The notes beneath the pieces were generated by a model. It was not told where the DNA came from and searched no databases. It saw only the letters and a list, made by a program, of their open reading frames with translations. The translations under genes were made by a program, and so were the position numbers. Source: Actinoplanes philippinensis (GTDB taxonomy: Bacteria > Actinomycetota > Actinomycetes > Mycobacteriales > Micromonosporaceae). Taken from it: a stretch of 64,000 nt of DNA. Location: assembly GCF_900113015.1 (NCBI RefSeq), contig NZ_FONV01000004.1, positions 372,001 through 436,000 on the forward strand, read 5' to 3'. Of the stretch, positions 49,304-58,100 are shown one piece after another. Every line of letters begins with the position of its first letter. Positions within the stretch are counted from its first letter, which is position 1.

Positions 49304-51301
49304 ATGGGCAATGACGGCGCCGTGAACCGGCCGCCCCGCCAACATCGGCTCGACCAGTGGCACGTCAGCGCGCTCTCCTCCGGCGGCGGAGACGCGAGCA
49401 CTGTCGATCAACTGCTCGCCGTCGAGCGGAGCTGGCGCCTCCACCAGTTGCGCGCGCTGCTCGACATCGTCGGGCCCGGCCACGACACCGGCCCGCTCCC
49501 GCCCGTCCGGGCCGCCTGGGAGCTGCTCATCGAGGCGGAACGACACGCCCCCGCCGAGGTCGGCGACCTGCTGCTGCACCCGCAGGCGGGCGTCTGGGCG
49601 GGGTACACGCTGCGGCGGCTGCGCGGCACCACCAGCTCGGCGGCGCCCCTGTGGGTGGACCTCGGCTACCTGCACGGGCTGGCCGCCGCGGCGGCTCTGC
49701 GGGCCGGGCTCGACTTCCGCATCACCGTGCCGGTGCGGGACGGGTTCGTGGTGCTGCCCACGCTCGGGGCCGTCCCGGTGCCGGGAGCGGAGCAGTGGGG
49801 TCACACCGAGGTGCGGGGGTCCGGTGGGGACGGTTTCGTCGACACACCGTCCGGTGGGGTACGGGTCGGCGGCGACGGGTGGCAGGCGATGCCCAGCGTG
49901 CACGTGCAAGCCGGCGGGCAGACCCTCGCGATCCGGCTGGACTGCCTCGACCCGTACCGTGATCTGCGCTCCCCGACCCCACCGCGGACGCTGAGCGGAC
50001 CGGAGCTGGAGCACTGGCGCGACCTGCTCGCCCACGCGTGGGAGCTGCTCGTCGAGAACTGCCCGGACCTCGCCGCGCCGATGACCCGCGGCCTGTTCTC
50101 GGTGGTGCCGCAACCCCCGGCCGAACGGTTCCGGACGATGAGCGCGTCGGCCGGTGACGCCTTCGGCAGCATGATCATGTCGGAGCCACGGGACGCCACC
50201 GAACTCGCGGTGACGATGGTCCACGAGTTCCAGCACATCAAGCTCGGCGCCCTGCTGCACCTGGCGCCCCTGCACAGCGGCGAGCCCGCCCAGCGGCTGT
50301 ACGCGCCGTGGCGCGACGACCCACGTCCGCTCGGCGGCCTGCTCCAAGGGGTGTACGCGTTCGCCGGCATCACCGAGTTCTGGCGAACCGTCCGCCACCG
50401 GGCCACCGGCAGCGCGGGGGTGCTGGCCCACTTCGAGTTCGCGCGGTGGCGTTCCCAGGTGGGCACCGTCCTTCCCCTCGTGGCGCGGCTGCCGGAGCTG
50501 ACCCCGGTCGGCGAGCGGCTCGTGGCCGGGCTCACCGCGACGGCCGGCCGCTGGCAGAGCGACAACGTCCCGGAGCAGCCGCTGGCCGCCGCTCACGACG
50601 CCGTCGCCGACCATCGGGCCCGGTGGCGGCTGCATCACCTCCGGCCACCCGCGGAGGTCGTCACGGCGTACGCCGGATCCTGGATCGCCGGCGCCGCCCG
50701 GCCCGACCTGCCCGCCGCTCCGTCCCTGGTCGCCGACCCGGCCGCCCGGGGGCTGGACGCGCGCGCGGTCCTGGAACTGTGGCGGCTGACCGACGCGGCC
50801 GGCTTCGAGGGGCTCCTGGCCGATCCGGCGACGGTCGGCGCCTTCGTGACCGGCGCCGAGCCGGCCGACCTCGCCGCCGTGGCCGGCGACCACGCCGCCG
50901 CCCGGCGCGGCTACCTGGCGGAGCTGACGGCCGGTTCGGACCGCCCGGGCGCCTGGGCCGGCCTGGCCCTGATCCTGGCGCCGCCCCGCCCGGCCGCCAC
51001 AGACACGCCTCCCCGGCCCGCCGCCACAGACACGCCGTCCCGCCCGGCCGCCACAGACACGGCGCTCCAGACCGGCCAGACGGCTGACGCACGGCTGATC
51101 GGGGCGGACGCGACGATCGAGGCCGACGCGACCGTCGGCACGGCAGAGACCCGATCGGAAGGCGCCGGGGAACTCCTGGCATCGGCTGCGCGGGCACTGC
51201 AGACCCGGCCGGAGTTCGTCAGGGCGGTTCACCGGGCGGTGCGCGAGGCGGGCGGTGACGCCGACCCGGTCGAACTGGCCGCATGGATCGGGCCGGCCTG
51301 A
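49304..51301 (+). CDS. HExxH-type peptide-modifying enzyme (aKG-HExxH peptide beta-hydroxylase family)
   Basis: A 665-aa protein with HEFQHIKLGALLHL (about residues 306-319) containing the HExxH metal motif, within the domain otherwise found at the C terminus of the FxsB radical SAM maturase or as a stand-alone protein. Members of this family are annotated as alpha-ketoglutarate-dependent peptide beta-hydroxylases. It begins MGNDGAVNRPPRQHRLDQWHVSALSSGGGD, has no CxxxCxxC cluster, and so is not a radical SAM enzyme. ATG 49304 has GGAG at 49293-49296. The C terminus has a short PPRPAATDT repeat. Co-transcribed with the precursor at 49104. Confidence 0.8.
   Translation: MGNDGAVNRPPRQHRLDQWHVSALSSGGGDASTVDQLLAVERSWRLHQLRALLDIVGPGHDTGPLPPVRAAWELLIEAERHAPAEVGDLLLHPQAGVWAGYTLRRLRGTTSSAAPLWVDLGYLHGLAAAAALRAGLDFRITVPVRDGFVVLPTLGAVPVPGAEQWGHTEVRGSGGDGFVDTPSGGVRVGGDGWQAMPSVHVQAGGQTLAIRLDCLDPYRDLRSPTPPRTLSGPELEHWRDLLAHAWELLVENCPDLAAPMTRGLFSVVPQPPAERFRTMSASAGDAFGSMIMSEPRDATELAVTMVHEFQHIKLGALLHLAPLHSGEPAQRLYAPWRDDPRPLGGLLQGVYAFAGITEFWRTVRHRATGSAGVLAHFEFARWRSQVGTVLPLVARLPELTPVGERLVAGLTATAGRWQSDNVPEQPLAAAHDAVADHRARWRLHHLRPPAEVVTAYAGSWIAGAARPDLPAAPSLVADPAARGLDARAVLELWRLTDAAGFEGLLADPATVGAFVTGAEPADLAAVAGDHAAARRGYLAELTAGSDRPGAWAGLALILAPPRPAATDTPPRPAATDTPSRPAATDTALQTGQTADARLIGADATIEADATVGTAETRSEGAGELLASAARALQTRPEFVRAVHRAVREAGGDADPVELAAWIGPA
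50981..51061 (+). repeat. 27-bp in-frame repeat, 3 copies, in the HExxH enzyme gene
   Basis: Three copies encoding PPRPAATDT-type units near the C terminus of the enzyme, in a linker before a final helical segment. Confidence 0.85.
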
Positions 51302-51382
51302 CCGCGAGGACCCGGCATTCGCGCATGACCCCGTCCGACCCACCCGTGGCGGCGGATCTTGCGGCTTCCACCCTTCATCGAC

Positions 51383-51549
51383 ACGGCCAGCGTGGATGCC
51401 CCTCGTCGGCACGGCCAGCGTGGATGCCCCTCGTCGACACGGCCAGCGTGGATGCCCCTCGTCGGCACGGCCGGCGCGGATGGCCCCTCGTCGGCACGGG
51501 CCAACGCGGATGGCCCCTTGTCGGCACGGCCGGCGCGGATGCCGGGACG
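51383..51549. repeat. 28-30-bp intergenic tandem repeat, about 6 copies
   Basis: Units start at 51383, 51411, 51439, 51467, 51496 and 51526 (ACGGCCAGCGTGGATGCCCC and variants). The first three are nearly identical; later ones carry single-base insertions and break the phase. It occupies the 423-bp gap 51302-51724 between convergent operons, which contains no gene I can support. Confidence 0.9.
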
Positions 51550-51724
51550 TGCGAGCGCATCGGGCGGGGGATCCGGAATGCGTCCGGACCCAACGTTCCG
51601 ATAACCGCGCAGCGACAGCTGGCCGTCGTTCACGCGTCTTCCGGCGTTCCCCTGACAGTGCCGGCCGGACCTCGGCACGGTCATGGGAACGTGACTCCGG
51701 CGGTGAGCAGGATCCCGGCGCGCT

Positions 51725-54700
51725 CTACAACGGCAGCGGGTCCATGTCGCAGTTGGCTCGGCGGTCCAGGTCGATGGCGGCGGCCGTGGCCGGGTGGTCG
51801 TCGCCGAGGATGCGGCGGAACGCTGCCACGGTGTCCTCGTGCAACCGGCCGGACTCCTCCACCCGCCCGAGTTGGAGCAGGTCGCTGGCAAGGTTGCCGT
51901 ACCCGGCGAGGGTGGTCGGGTGTTCCGGGCCGAGCACCCGGGCGAGCCGGTCGGTGGCGTCGACGTCACGCTCGTACGCCTGCTGGTAGTGCCCTTCGGC
52001 GTAAAGATCGCTGGCCAGGTTGAGCGCCGCGGCCAGGGTCAGCGGGTGGTCGTCGCCGAGTTGCTCGCGCAGCTGGGCGAAACCCTCCTCGTCCATCCGC
52101 CGGGCCTGCGCCACGTTGCCGCGCATCCGCTCGGTGACCGCCCAGTTGAGGCGGGCGGCGATGGTGTGCGGGTGCCGGTCGTTGCGCAGCAGGCGCTGAT
52201 AGCTGCCGTACACCCGCTCGCCCAGCTCGGCGGCGCCGTCGAGGTCGCCGGTCTCGCGCAGGTCGCTGGAGAGGTTGAGGGACGCGGCGATGGTGTCCGG
52301 GTGGTCCTCGCCGTAGCGGGTGAGGAAGCCGTCGCGTACCTCCTCGGAGATCCGCCGGGCGCCCTGGTGGTCGCCGGCCTTGCGCAGCGCCACCGCGAGG
52401 GTCCGCAGTGCCCGCATGGTCTGCGGGTGGCCGGGGCTGAGCTGGTGGCGCAGCTGGTCGGCGACGGCCTGCGCCTCGGCCCGGGCGCCCACGTAGTCGC
52501 CGAGCTCGCGCCGGTTGGTGATCAGGTTGCGGGTGCTCTCCAGGGTGATCGGGTGATCGGTGCCGTAGAGCTGGATGCGCAGCCGCTGATTCTCCTGGTC
52601 GATCTCGTAGGCGCGTTTCAGGTCACCGGACAGGCGCAGGCTCACGGCGAGGTTGTGACCGGCCGTGATCGTCTCGACGTCGTCGGGGCCGAGGGCGCGC
52701 ACGTGCCGCTGGTAGATCTCCTCGGCCAGCTCCAGCGCGCCCTTGAAGTCACCGGCCACCCGGCGGTCGGCGGCGACCGCGCCGAGGGCACGCAGCAGGT
52801 CCTCGTTGTCCTCCTCGACGATCTCCTGGTACGCGGTGAGCACCTGCTCGTTGAGCTGGGCGGCCTCGGAGAACCGGCCGAGGACGAACAGCAGCCAGCC
52901 CATCCAGTGGCCCATCCGCAGCGTGGACGGGTCGGTGGCGCCGAGCTGCTCGCGGCGGGCGTCGTAGGCCCGGCCGGCCAGGTCGTACGCGGCGCGGTGA
53001 TCGCCCCACCAGTAGAGGTAGCGGGACAGGTTGTCGATCAGCTGCTGCACCCACGGGTCGGTGGAGCGGAACGCCTGGGCGGTCATGGCGTGCGGGTACA
53101 GGTCGGCGTACGCCCGCCAGCTGTCCGGCGAGTTCGGGTCGTTGGGGTCGCCGTCGGCGAGCATCAGGTGGGCGCTCTGGCGCATGGCGGTCTGCTCGGC
53201 GTCGTCGAGGCGGTCCATCAGGACGGCCTGGACGAGGCGGTGCATCTGGATCGAGTTGGTCCGGTAGTCGATCTTGGCCAGGGCGTACCGGTTGATCTCC
53301 CGGATGGCCCGGTTGAGCCGCATCGGGTCGCGGCGCACCTCGTCCAGTTCGGGGTGGACGTTGCTGGCCCGGCCCCGGCTGAACAGGGTCCGCGGGATCG
53401 GCTCGGGAGCGAAGAACGAGCACACCTGCAGCAGCCGCAGCGCTCCGGGGCTGGAGTCGGCCAGACGGTCCAGCGACACGTTCCACGCGGCGGCGACCGG
53501 CAGCTGGTAGTCCAGCGGGACCGAGACCTCGAGCAGCTCGGTACGTTTCTCCTCGAACAGCCGCAGATACTCGTCGGTCGGCATGCCGGTCTCGGCCCGC
53601 CACGCGGCCGCCTGGTCCAGCGCCAGCGGCAGGTCGCCGAGCGCCTCGGCCAGCCGGCCCGCGTCCTCGTCGCTCAGCTCCGGGCCACGGCGGCGCAGCA
53701 GCTCGACGCTCTCCTGCCGGGCGAAGACGTTCACCTCGAGCTGGCGGGCGATGTTCGACCACTGCGGGTTGCGCGAGGTGACCATGATGCGGCCGGGGCC
53801 GCCGTTGGGGAAGTAGCGGCGCACCGCCTCCGGACTCTCCGCGTTATCGAAGATCAAGAGCCAGTTGGCGTACGGCTGACCCAGCCGCAGCGCCTCGCGG
53901 ACGGCCGGGACCGCGGCGTTCGCCTCCAGGCCCACCGGCAGTTGCAGCCGCTGGGCCAGCTCGGCCAGCGCGTTGCCGATCTGGGCCGGCCGCTCCGACG
54001 GGATCCACCAGATCACGTCGTACTCGTCCTGGTGGCGGTAGACATACTCGACGGCCAGCTGCGACTTGCCGACACCGCCCATGCCGTGCAGCGCGTGCGG
54101 CAAAACCGCCGTGGTGCCGACCCGCATCTGCTCGTGCAGGTGGTCGAGCAGGGTCTCCCGGCCGGTGAAGTTGGGGTTGCGCGGTGGGACGCTGCCCCAG
54201 ATGACGGGCGCGCCGGCCGGTGTTCTGGGTGGTGCAGCCACATCCGACACCCTGCTCGACACGACCGCTCCTTCTGATGTCCGATCATCGGTGCCCGCTG
54301 TCGTTCCCATTGTCACAGGGGGCATGCTCTCCGTAGTAGTGGCGGACGGCGTGTCCGCATCGATGCCGAGCGCTTCGTGCAGATGGCGTGCTCGCGCGAG
54401 GTAGCGGCCGGACAGGGCGTGGCACACCGCGTGCTCCACCCGGACGTAGGGGGCGGTCTCCGGAGTGACCGTCGGCATCGGCGTGGTGTCCGGATCGTCG
54501 AGCATCCGCCGCAGGGTGCGGACCGCCGGGACCGTGGTGCCCAGCCGCTCGTCGACCACCCGCAGCACCCGTGCCGCGTCGGCCCGGCGCCCCGCCGCGA
54601 GCAGCTCCTCCCGGACGCCCCGGAAGAACTCGTAGGTGACCTCGGTGCTGTCGGCGGTCTCCGGCTCGGCGGCGACCGGGTGCAGCAGCTCGCTGTTGAG

Positions 54701-55522
54701 GATCTCGGAGAGGTGCGACGTCTGCGAGCCGGGGTTGAGGGCCCGCTGGATCCAGCGCATCACGGCGAGGTTGAGCGGGGCCGCCGCGAGCTGGGTGGCG
54801 AGGGTGACGGCGGTCGGCGTGGCCCACGCGGTGAACTCGCGGACCCGCATCCGCGCGGTCGTGGCGGCCTCCGCCCACGGCGGCGCGACCGTCTCCGGGC
54901 GCCGGTCGGCGGCCAGCACCGCTGGCAGCTGCGACTCGCCGCCGGTGAGCAGCCGCACCCAGGCGGCCAGCCAGCGGGCGTCCAGCTCCAGCACCGGCAC
55001 CGGCACCGGGTCGCCGCCGGTGGGCTCGGGCTCGTCGAGGACGTCCGGCACCGGGTTGTGCACCTCCCACGCCAGGCCGGCGTTGGTGGCGGCGGGCCGG
55101 GGCCCGGGCTGCCACAGCCGCAGCCGGCGCGGCCGGATGCCGGTGCGATACCACTGCAGCTGGGGCAGCAGGTGCAGGATCGCGACCGGCGCGCGACGGC
55201 CCCAGGCGCGCAGCAGCGACAGCATCGCCCCGCTGTGCCAGGCCGCGCCGGTGCCGTCGGAGAGCACCAGCACGATGCGCCCGTCGACCGGGATGTCACG
55301 CGACGGCAGGGCCACCTCGGCGGCCGTGGTGTCGAACGGGACCGCCTCGACGCCGTCGAGGTCGTCGTGCGCGCCGAGCACCGCCACCGCCCGGTCGACG
55401 GTGTCACGCCAGACCGCCATCGACGGCGCCGTGTCGACCAGCACCGTCACACCGGACCGGGGCAGCGGGCGCAGCGCCTGGGCGATCTCCGCCCAGGTGT
55501 CCACCTCGCCGGCCCCGGTCAC
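51725..55522 (-). CDS. fxsT: FxsT-like SAV_2336/NB-ARC/TPR protein
   Basis: A 1265-aa STAND-type protein. Residues about 1-300 resemble the SAV_2336 N-terminal (vWA-like) domain (VTVLVDTAPSMAVWRDTVDRAV, RIVLVLSDGTGAAW). From about 420, VIWGSVPPRNPNFTGRETLLDHL leads into NB-ARC with P-loop GMGGVGKSQLAVEYVY (about 478-493) and Walker B-like WLLIFDNAES. From about 820 to the end are tetratricopeptide repeats of the kinesin-light-chain type (DDHPLTLAAALNLASDLYAEGHYQQA). This is the architecture named FxsT in FxSxx-COOH systems. GTG 55522 overlaps the VMAP stop. Likely an ATP-dependent sensor or scaffold. Confidence 0.85.
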   Translation of the reverse strand: MTGAGEVDTWAEIAQALRPLPRSGVTVLVDTAPSMAVWRDTVDRAVAVLGAHDDLDGVEAVPFDTTAAEVALPSRDIPVDGRIVLVLSDGTGAAWHSGAMLSLLRAWGRRAPVAILHLLPQLQWYRTGIRPRRLRLWQPGPRPAATNAGLAWEVHNPVPDVLDEPEPTGGDPVPVPVLELDARWLAAWVRLLTGGESQLPAVLAADRRPETVAPPWAEAATTARMRVREFTAWATPTAVTLATQLAAAPLNLAVMRWIQRALNPGSQTSHLSEILNSELLHPVAAEPETADSTEVTYEFFRGVREELLAAGRRADAARVLRVVDERLGTTVPAVRTLRRMLDDPDTTPMPTVTPETAPYVRVEHAVCHALSGRYLARARHLHEALGIDADTPSATTTESMPPVTMGTTAGTDDRTSEGAVVSSRVSDVAAPPRTPAGAPVIWGSVPPRNPNFTGRETLLDHLHEQMRVGTTAVLPHALHGMGGVGKSQLAVEYVYRHQDEYDVIWWIPSERPAQIGNALAELAQRLQLPVGLEANAAVPAVREALRLGQPYANWLLIFDNAESPEAVRRYFPNGGPGRIMVTSRNPQWSNIARQLEVNVFARQESVELLRRRGPELSDEDAGRLAEALGDLPLALDQAAAWRAETGMPTDEYLRLFEEKRTELLEVSVPLDYQLPVAAAWNVSLDRLADSSPGALRLLQVCSFFAPEPIPRTLFSRGRASNVHPELDEVRRDPMRLNRAIREINRYALAKIDYRTNSIQMHRLVQAVLMDRLDDAEQTAMRQSAHLMLADGDPNDPNSPDSWRAYADLYPHAMTAQAFRSTDPWVQQLIDNLSRYLYWWGDHRAAYDLAGRAYDARREQLGATDPSTLRMGHWMGWLLFVLGRFSEAAQLNEQVLTAYQEIVEEDNEDLLRALGAVAADRRVAGDFKGALELAEEIYQRHVRALGPDDVETITAGHNLAVSLRLSGDLKRAYEIDQENQRLRIQLYGTDHPITLESTRNLITNRRELGDYVGARAEAQAVADQLRHQLSPGHPQTMRALRTLAVALRKAGDHQGARRISEEVRDGFLTRYGEDHPDTIAASLNLSSDLRETGDLDGAAELGERVYGSYQRLLRNDRHPHTIAARLNWAVTERMRGNVAQARRMDEEGFAQLREQLGDDHPLTLAAALNLASDLYAEGHYQQAYERDVDATDRLARVLGPEHPTTLAGYGNLASDLLQLGRVEESGRLHEDTVAAFRRILGDDHPATAAAIDLDRRANCDMDPLPL

Positions 55523-57021
55523 CAGCCCTCCCCTGTGCCACGATCAGCGGGAGCACCCAGCGTGTCGGGCCTGCGCTCCGGATCGTCCCAGAGGATGGTC
55601 AGGTGGTGGCCGATGTGGCCGTCTCGCAGTGCCGGCTCCAGCCGGAGCGCCTGATGCCGCAATTCTTTCGCACGCAACGGGAGCTGACCTATGCCTCCAT
55701 CGGTTACCAGACTGGTGACCGCTTCCCGGAACTCGGCGCTGGTACAGTCGCCGCGGTGCCAGATGATCACCGGCAGGCCGGCCCGGAGCGCCGCCTCGAT
55801 CTCCTGCTGGCCGGTCTCGCCGCGCTGCGCCGGTGGCTCGCTCAGCACCAGTGAGACCACCCGGTCGTCAGCCTTCAGCTCGGACTCCAGCCGGGTGAAG
55901 TAGTCCTTGCCGCTGGGACGGCTCCAGTAGACGACACTGTGCGCCGGCGCGGTGAGCAGCTGACGCCACCGCTGGTGCCAGGCCCGGTGCCAGCGCTGGG
56001 TGCGCAGCCGCTCCAGGCTGCGGACCACCACCGGATAGTCCATGGCCAGCGTGATCGGGCGGGAACTGTCGGTCTCCTTGCGCCAGCGGTCGACGCCGAC
56101 GTTGAGCAGCTCCCACGGCAGGACGAACTCGACCACCACGGTGCCGGTCCGGTCCGACCACTCGATCTCCATCTGCTCGATCACGCGCTCCACCTCGCGT
56201 TCGAGGTCGGCGAGGCGTGCCAGACGGGGCTCACCCCGCCGAGAATGCCAGGAATCAGCGCCGTACCACTGGCGGAAGTGCGACAACGCATACATGTCGT
56301 CGCTGCCGCCCGGGTCGAGATGCGGCTCCACCTGGACCACCAGATACGCCGTCGTGTCGATCGGCTGCTCGCCGCCGCGCCGCAGGTGGGCCCGCCGGTC
56401 CTCCAGCTCGGGCGTCAGCCCCTGCCCGGTGGCGAGCCGGCCGTTGCGCAGCCGGATCCAGCGGGCGGCCTGCGCGTCGACCTGGTCCTCCAGCAGCACC
56501 AGGAAGGCCATGCTGGGCGGCAGGCCGTCGGGTCCCGCATTTTGCCCGGCGAGGTGCACGAACGCCTGCCACGCGTTGGCGCACCAGGAGGGCGGGCCGG
56601 GCGAGCGGTGCTCGGTGGCGCGCTGGTAGAGAACGGTCAGATTGGTGGGCGCGAGATTTTCCAGCAGCGGGCGCAACCGGGTCCAGTCGTCCTCGATCAG
56701 GACGTCGGCCGCCTCCCACTCGTCGCGGAGCCGGCGCAGCTGGACCACCTCGTCGGTGCCCGGCTCCAGATGCTCCACCGTCTCCACCAGGATCTGGACC
56801 CCGTCGGTGAGCCGGCGACAGGCGCCCACCAGCTCGGCCGTCTGCAGGCGGAGCTCGGCGTGCTCCCGGAGCGGGAAGGGGCCGAGACGATCCTGGAGCT
56901 GCTCGATGAGGAGCTGCCGGCCGGGCTGCCCTCTCATCAGCCGGGTGCGTTCGAGCACGCCGACGAGCACCGTCTGAATCCGGTGCCGCACCTGGTCACC
57001 GCTGGTCTGCGCAGTCTTCAT
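55519..57021 (-). CDS. VMAP-C protein with N-terminal effector-associated-like domain
   Basis: A 500-aa protein. The N-terminal about 85 residues (RIQTVLVGVLERTRLMRGQPGRQLLIEQL ... VQILVETVEHLEPGTDEVVQL) resemble EAD2/VMAP-M0 helical domains. The C-terminal region (about 200-490) matches the VMAP-C pattern (AYLVVQVEPHLDPG, VVVEFVLPWELLNVGVDRW, DYPVVVRSLERLR, PVIIWHRGD). VMAP proteins are core components of NTP-dependent ternary conflict systems with a GTPase or STAND ATPase and an effector. First gene of a two-gene operon with the FxsT-like gene. ATG 57021; TATATG directly precedes and overlaps it. Confidence 0.8.
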   Translation of the reverse strand: MKTAQTSGDQVRHRIQTVLVGVLERTRLMRGQPGRQLLIEQLQDRLGPFPLREHAELRLQTAELVGACRRLTDGVQILVETVEHLEPGTDEVVQLRRLRDEWEAADVLIEDDWTRLRPLLENLAPTNLTVLYQRATEHRSPGPPSWCANAWQAFVHLAGQNAGPDGLPPSMAFLVLLEDQVDAQAARWIRLRNGRLATGQGLTPELEDRRAHLRRGGEQPIDTTAYLVVQVEPHLDPGGSDDMYALSHFRQWYGADSWHSRRGEPRLARLADLEREVERVIEQMEIEWSDRTGTVVVEFVLPWELLNVGVDRWRKETDSSRPITLAMDYPVVVRSLERLRTQRWHRAWHQRWRQLLTAPAHSVVYWSRPSGKDYFTRLESELKADDRVVSLVLSEPPAQRGETGQQEIEAALRAGLPVIIWHRGDCTSAEFREAVTSLVTDGGIGQLPLRAKELRHQALRLEPALRDGHIGHHLTILWDDPERRPDTLGAPADRGTGEGW

Positions 57022-57154
57022 ATACCCACAGGTCGATGGCGTGGCGGTTGGAGCCCGGACCGGGCCTGGCCGTCACAGGCTACCCTCTGGCGCTCCCGGA
57101 GGGGACCTTCGACCACGATCAGGGACGTGTCGCCCCGGGGCTGGGCGAATGCGG

Positions 57155-58039
57155 TCATCGGACCGTGGTCGCCCGGATGTGGCCGACGACGGCGCGGCGG
57201 CCGGCCCGGGCCTCAGGGACCGGCAGGAGCGGGTAGACGTGCACGGCGCCCGGCTCCTCGTGATAGGTCAGCGGCACCGACGGCGGCAGGCGGTCACGCA
57301 GCAGGCGGCAGTCGGGCAGGGTGATGTCACGGGTGCCGACCAGCACCTGCAACGGCGGCAGCCGGGTCAGGTCGCCGAAGAGCGGGCTCAGCCGTGGGTC
57401 CTGCAGCGGGACGTCACGGGCCCACGCGGCGGCCAGCGGACGCAGGCCGGGACGGCGCAGCCACGGGTCGTGCGGCTCCACCCGGTCGACCTCGGGGTTG
57501 CTGATCGACAGGTCCAGCCAGGGGGCGATAGCGGTCAGGCCGGCCACTCCCCCGGCCTCGCCGCCGACCGCCTGGGCGGCCAGCAGGGCCAGGCCGCCGC
57601 CCGCCGAGTCGCCGGCCAGATAGCAGCGCCGGCCGCGGGTGGCCTCGGCGGCGATCACGCCGGTCACGAACTCCAGGGCCTGCAGCCCGTGGTGGGCGGG
57701 CGCCAGGCCGTAGATCGGGACGGCGACCTCGTGCCCGGTGCGGCCGGCGATGTGGGCGATCAGCGACCAGTGCTGGCGGACGATCTCGCTCGTGTACGCC
57801 CCACCGTGCAGGTAGATCACCGTCACGTCGGTCCCCGGGCCCGGCGGGCGGACACGGTGCAGGTCGAACCCGTGGTCACGGGTCGTGCTCACCGCATACC
57901 GCCGGCGGATCGCCGACGGCGGCCCGGACGGCCCCTTGGGGCGCGCGAGCGATCGCAGCCCCGCCTCCTCGGAGACGAATCTGCGCTGGTAGGCGAGCCT
58001 GGTGAAGGCGGCCACCACGGACATCTGCCAACTGGTCAC
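57155..58039 (-). CDS. HSL-family alpha/beta hydrolase (esterase)
   Basis: A 294-aa esterase of the hormone-sensitive-lipase group: oxyanion motif IYLHGGAYTSE, nucleophile elbow YLAGDSAGGGLALL, Asp in VGTRDITLPD and His near GAVHVYPLL. Relatives deacetylate small esters and acyl alcohols. GTG start 58039 begins 11 bp left of a 24-bp repeat that joins it to the DUF1877 gene on the same strand. Confidence 0.85.
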   Translation of the reverse strand: MTSWQMSVVAAFTRLAYQRRFVSEEAGLRSLARPKGPSGPPSAIRRRYAVSTTRDHGFDLHRVRPPGPGTDVTVIYLHGGAYTSEIVRQHWSLIAHIAGRTGHEVAVPIYGLAPAHHGLQALEFVTGVIAAEATRGRRCYLAGDSAGGGLALLAAQAVGGEAGGVAGLTAIAPWLDLSISNPEVDRVEPHDPWLRRPGLRPLAAAWARDVPLQDPRLSPLFGDLTRLPPLQVLVGTRDITLPDCRLLRDRLPPSVPLTYHEEPGAVHVYPLLPVPEARAGRRAVVGHIRATTVR

Positions 58040-58049
58040 GGGGCCTCCG

Positions 58050-58100
58050 TCACGTCGCGGCTCAGGTCACCGCTCACGTCGCGGCTCAGGTCGCCGCTCA
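58050..58100. repeat. 24-bp repeat adjoining the DUF1877 stop codon
   Basis: Two copies (58050-58073, 58074-58097) of TCACGTCGCGGCTCAGGTCR-type sequence, and a third partial copy starting with the stop codon of the - strand DUF1877 gene (58098-58100). Confidence 0.85.

Noticed and set aside
49304..51301. Reading the HExxH enzyme as a full FxsB radical SAM maturase
   Set aside because: No CxxxCxxC or SPASM cysteines occur in the protein or in neighbouring frames; only the HExxH-type domain is present.
51794..54277. 827-codon + strand open frame opposite the FxsT-like gene
   Set aside because: Shadow of a gene with NB-ARC and TPR motifs; no start signal or domain.
55519..57021. Reading the VMAP protein as FxsC (TIR-like)
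   Set aside because: The C-terminal pattern (WELLNVGVDRW, PVIIWHRGD) fits VMAP-C, and no TIR-like N-terminal domain is visible.
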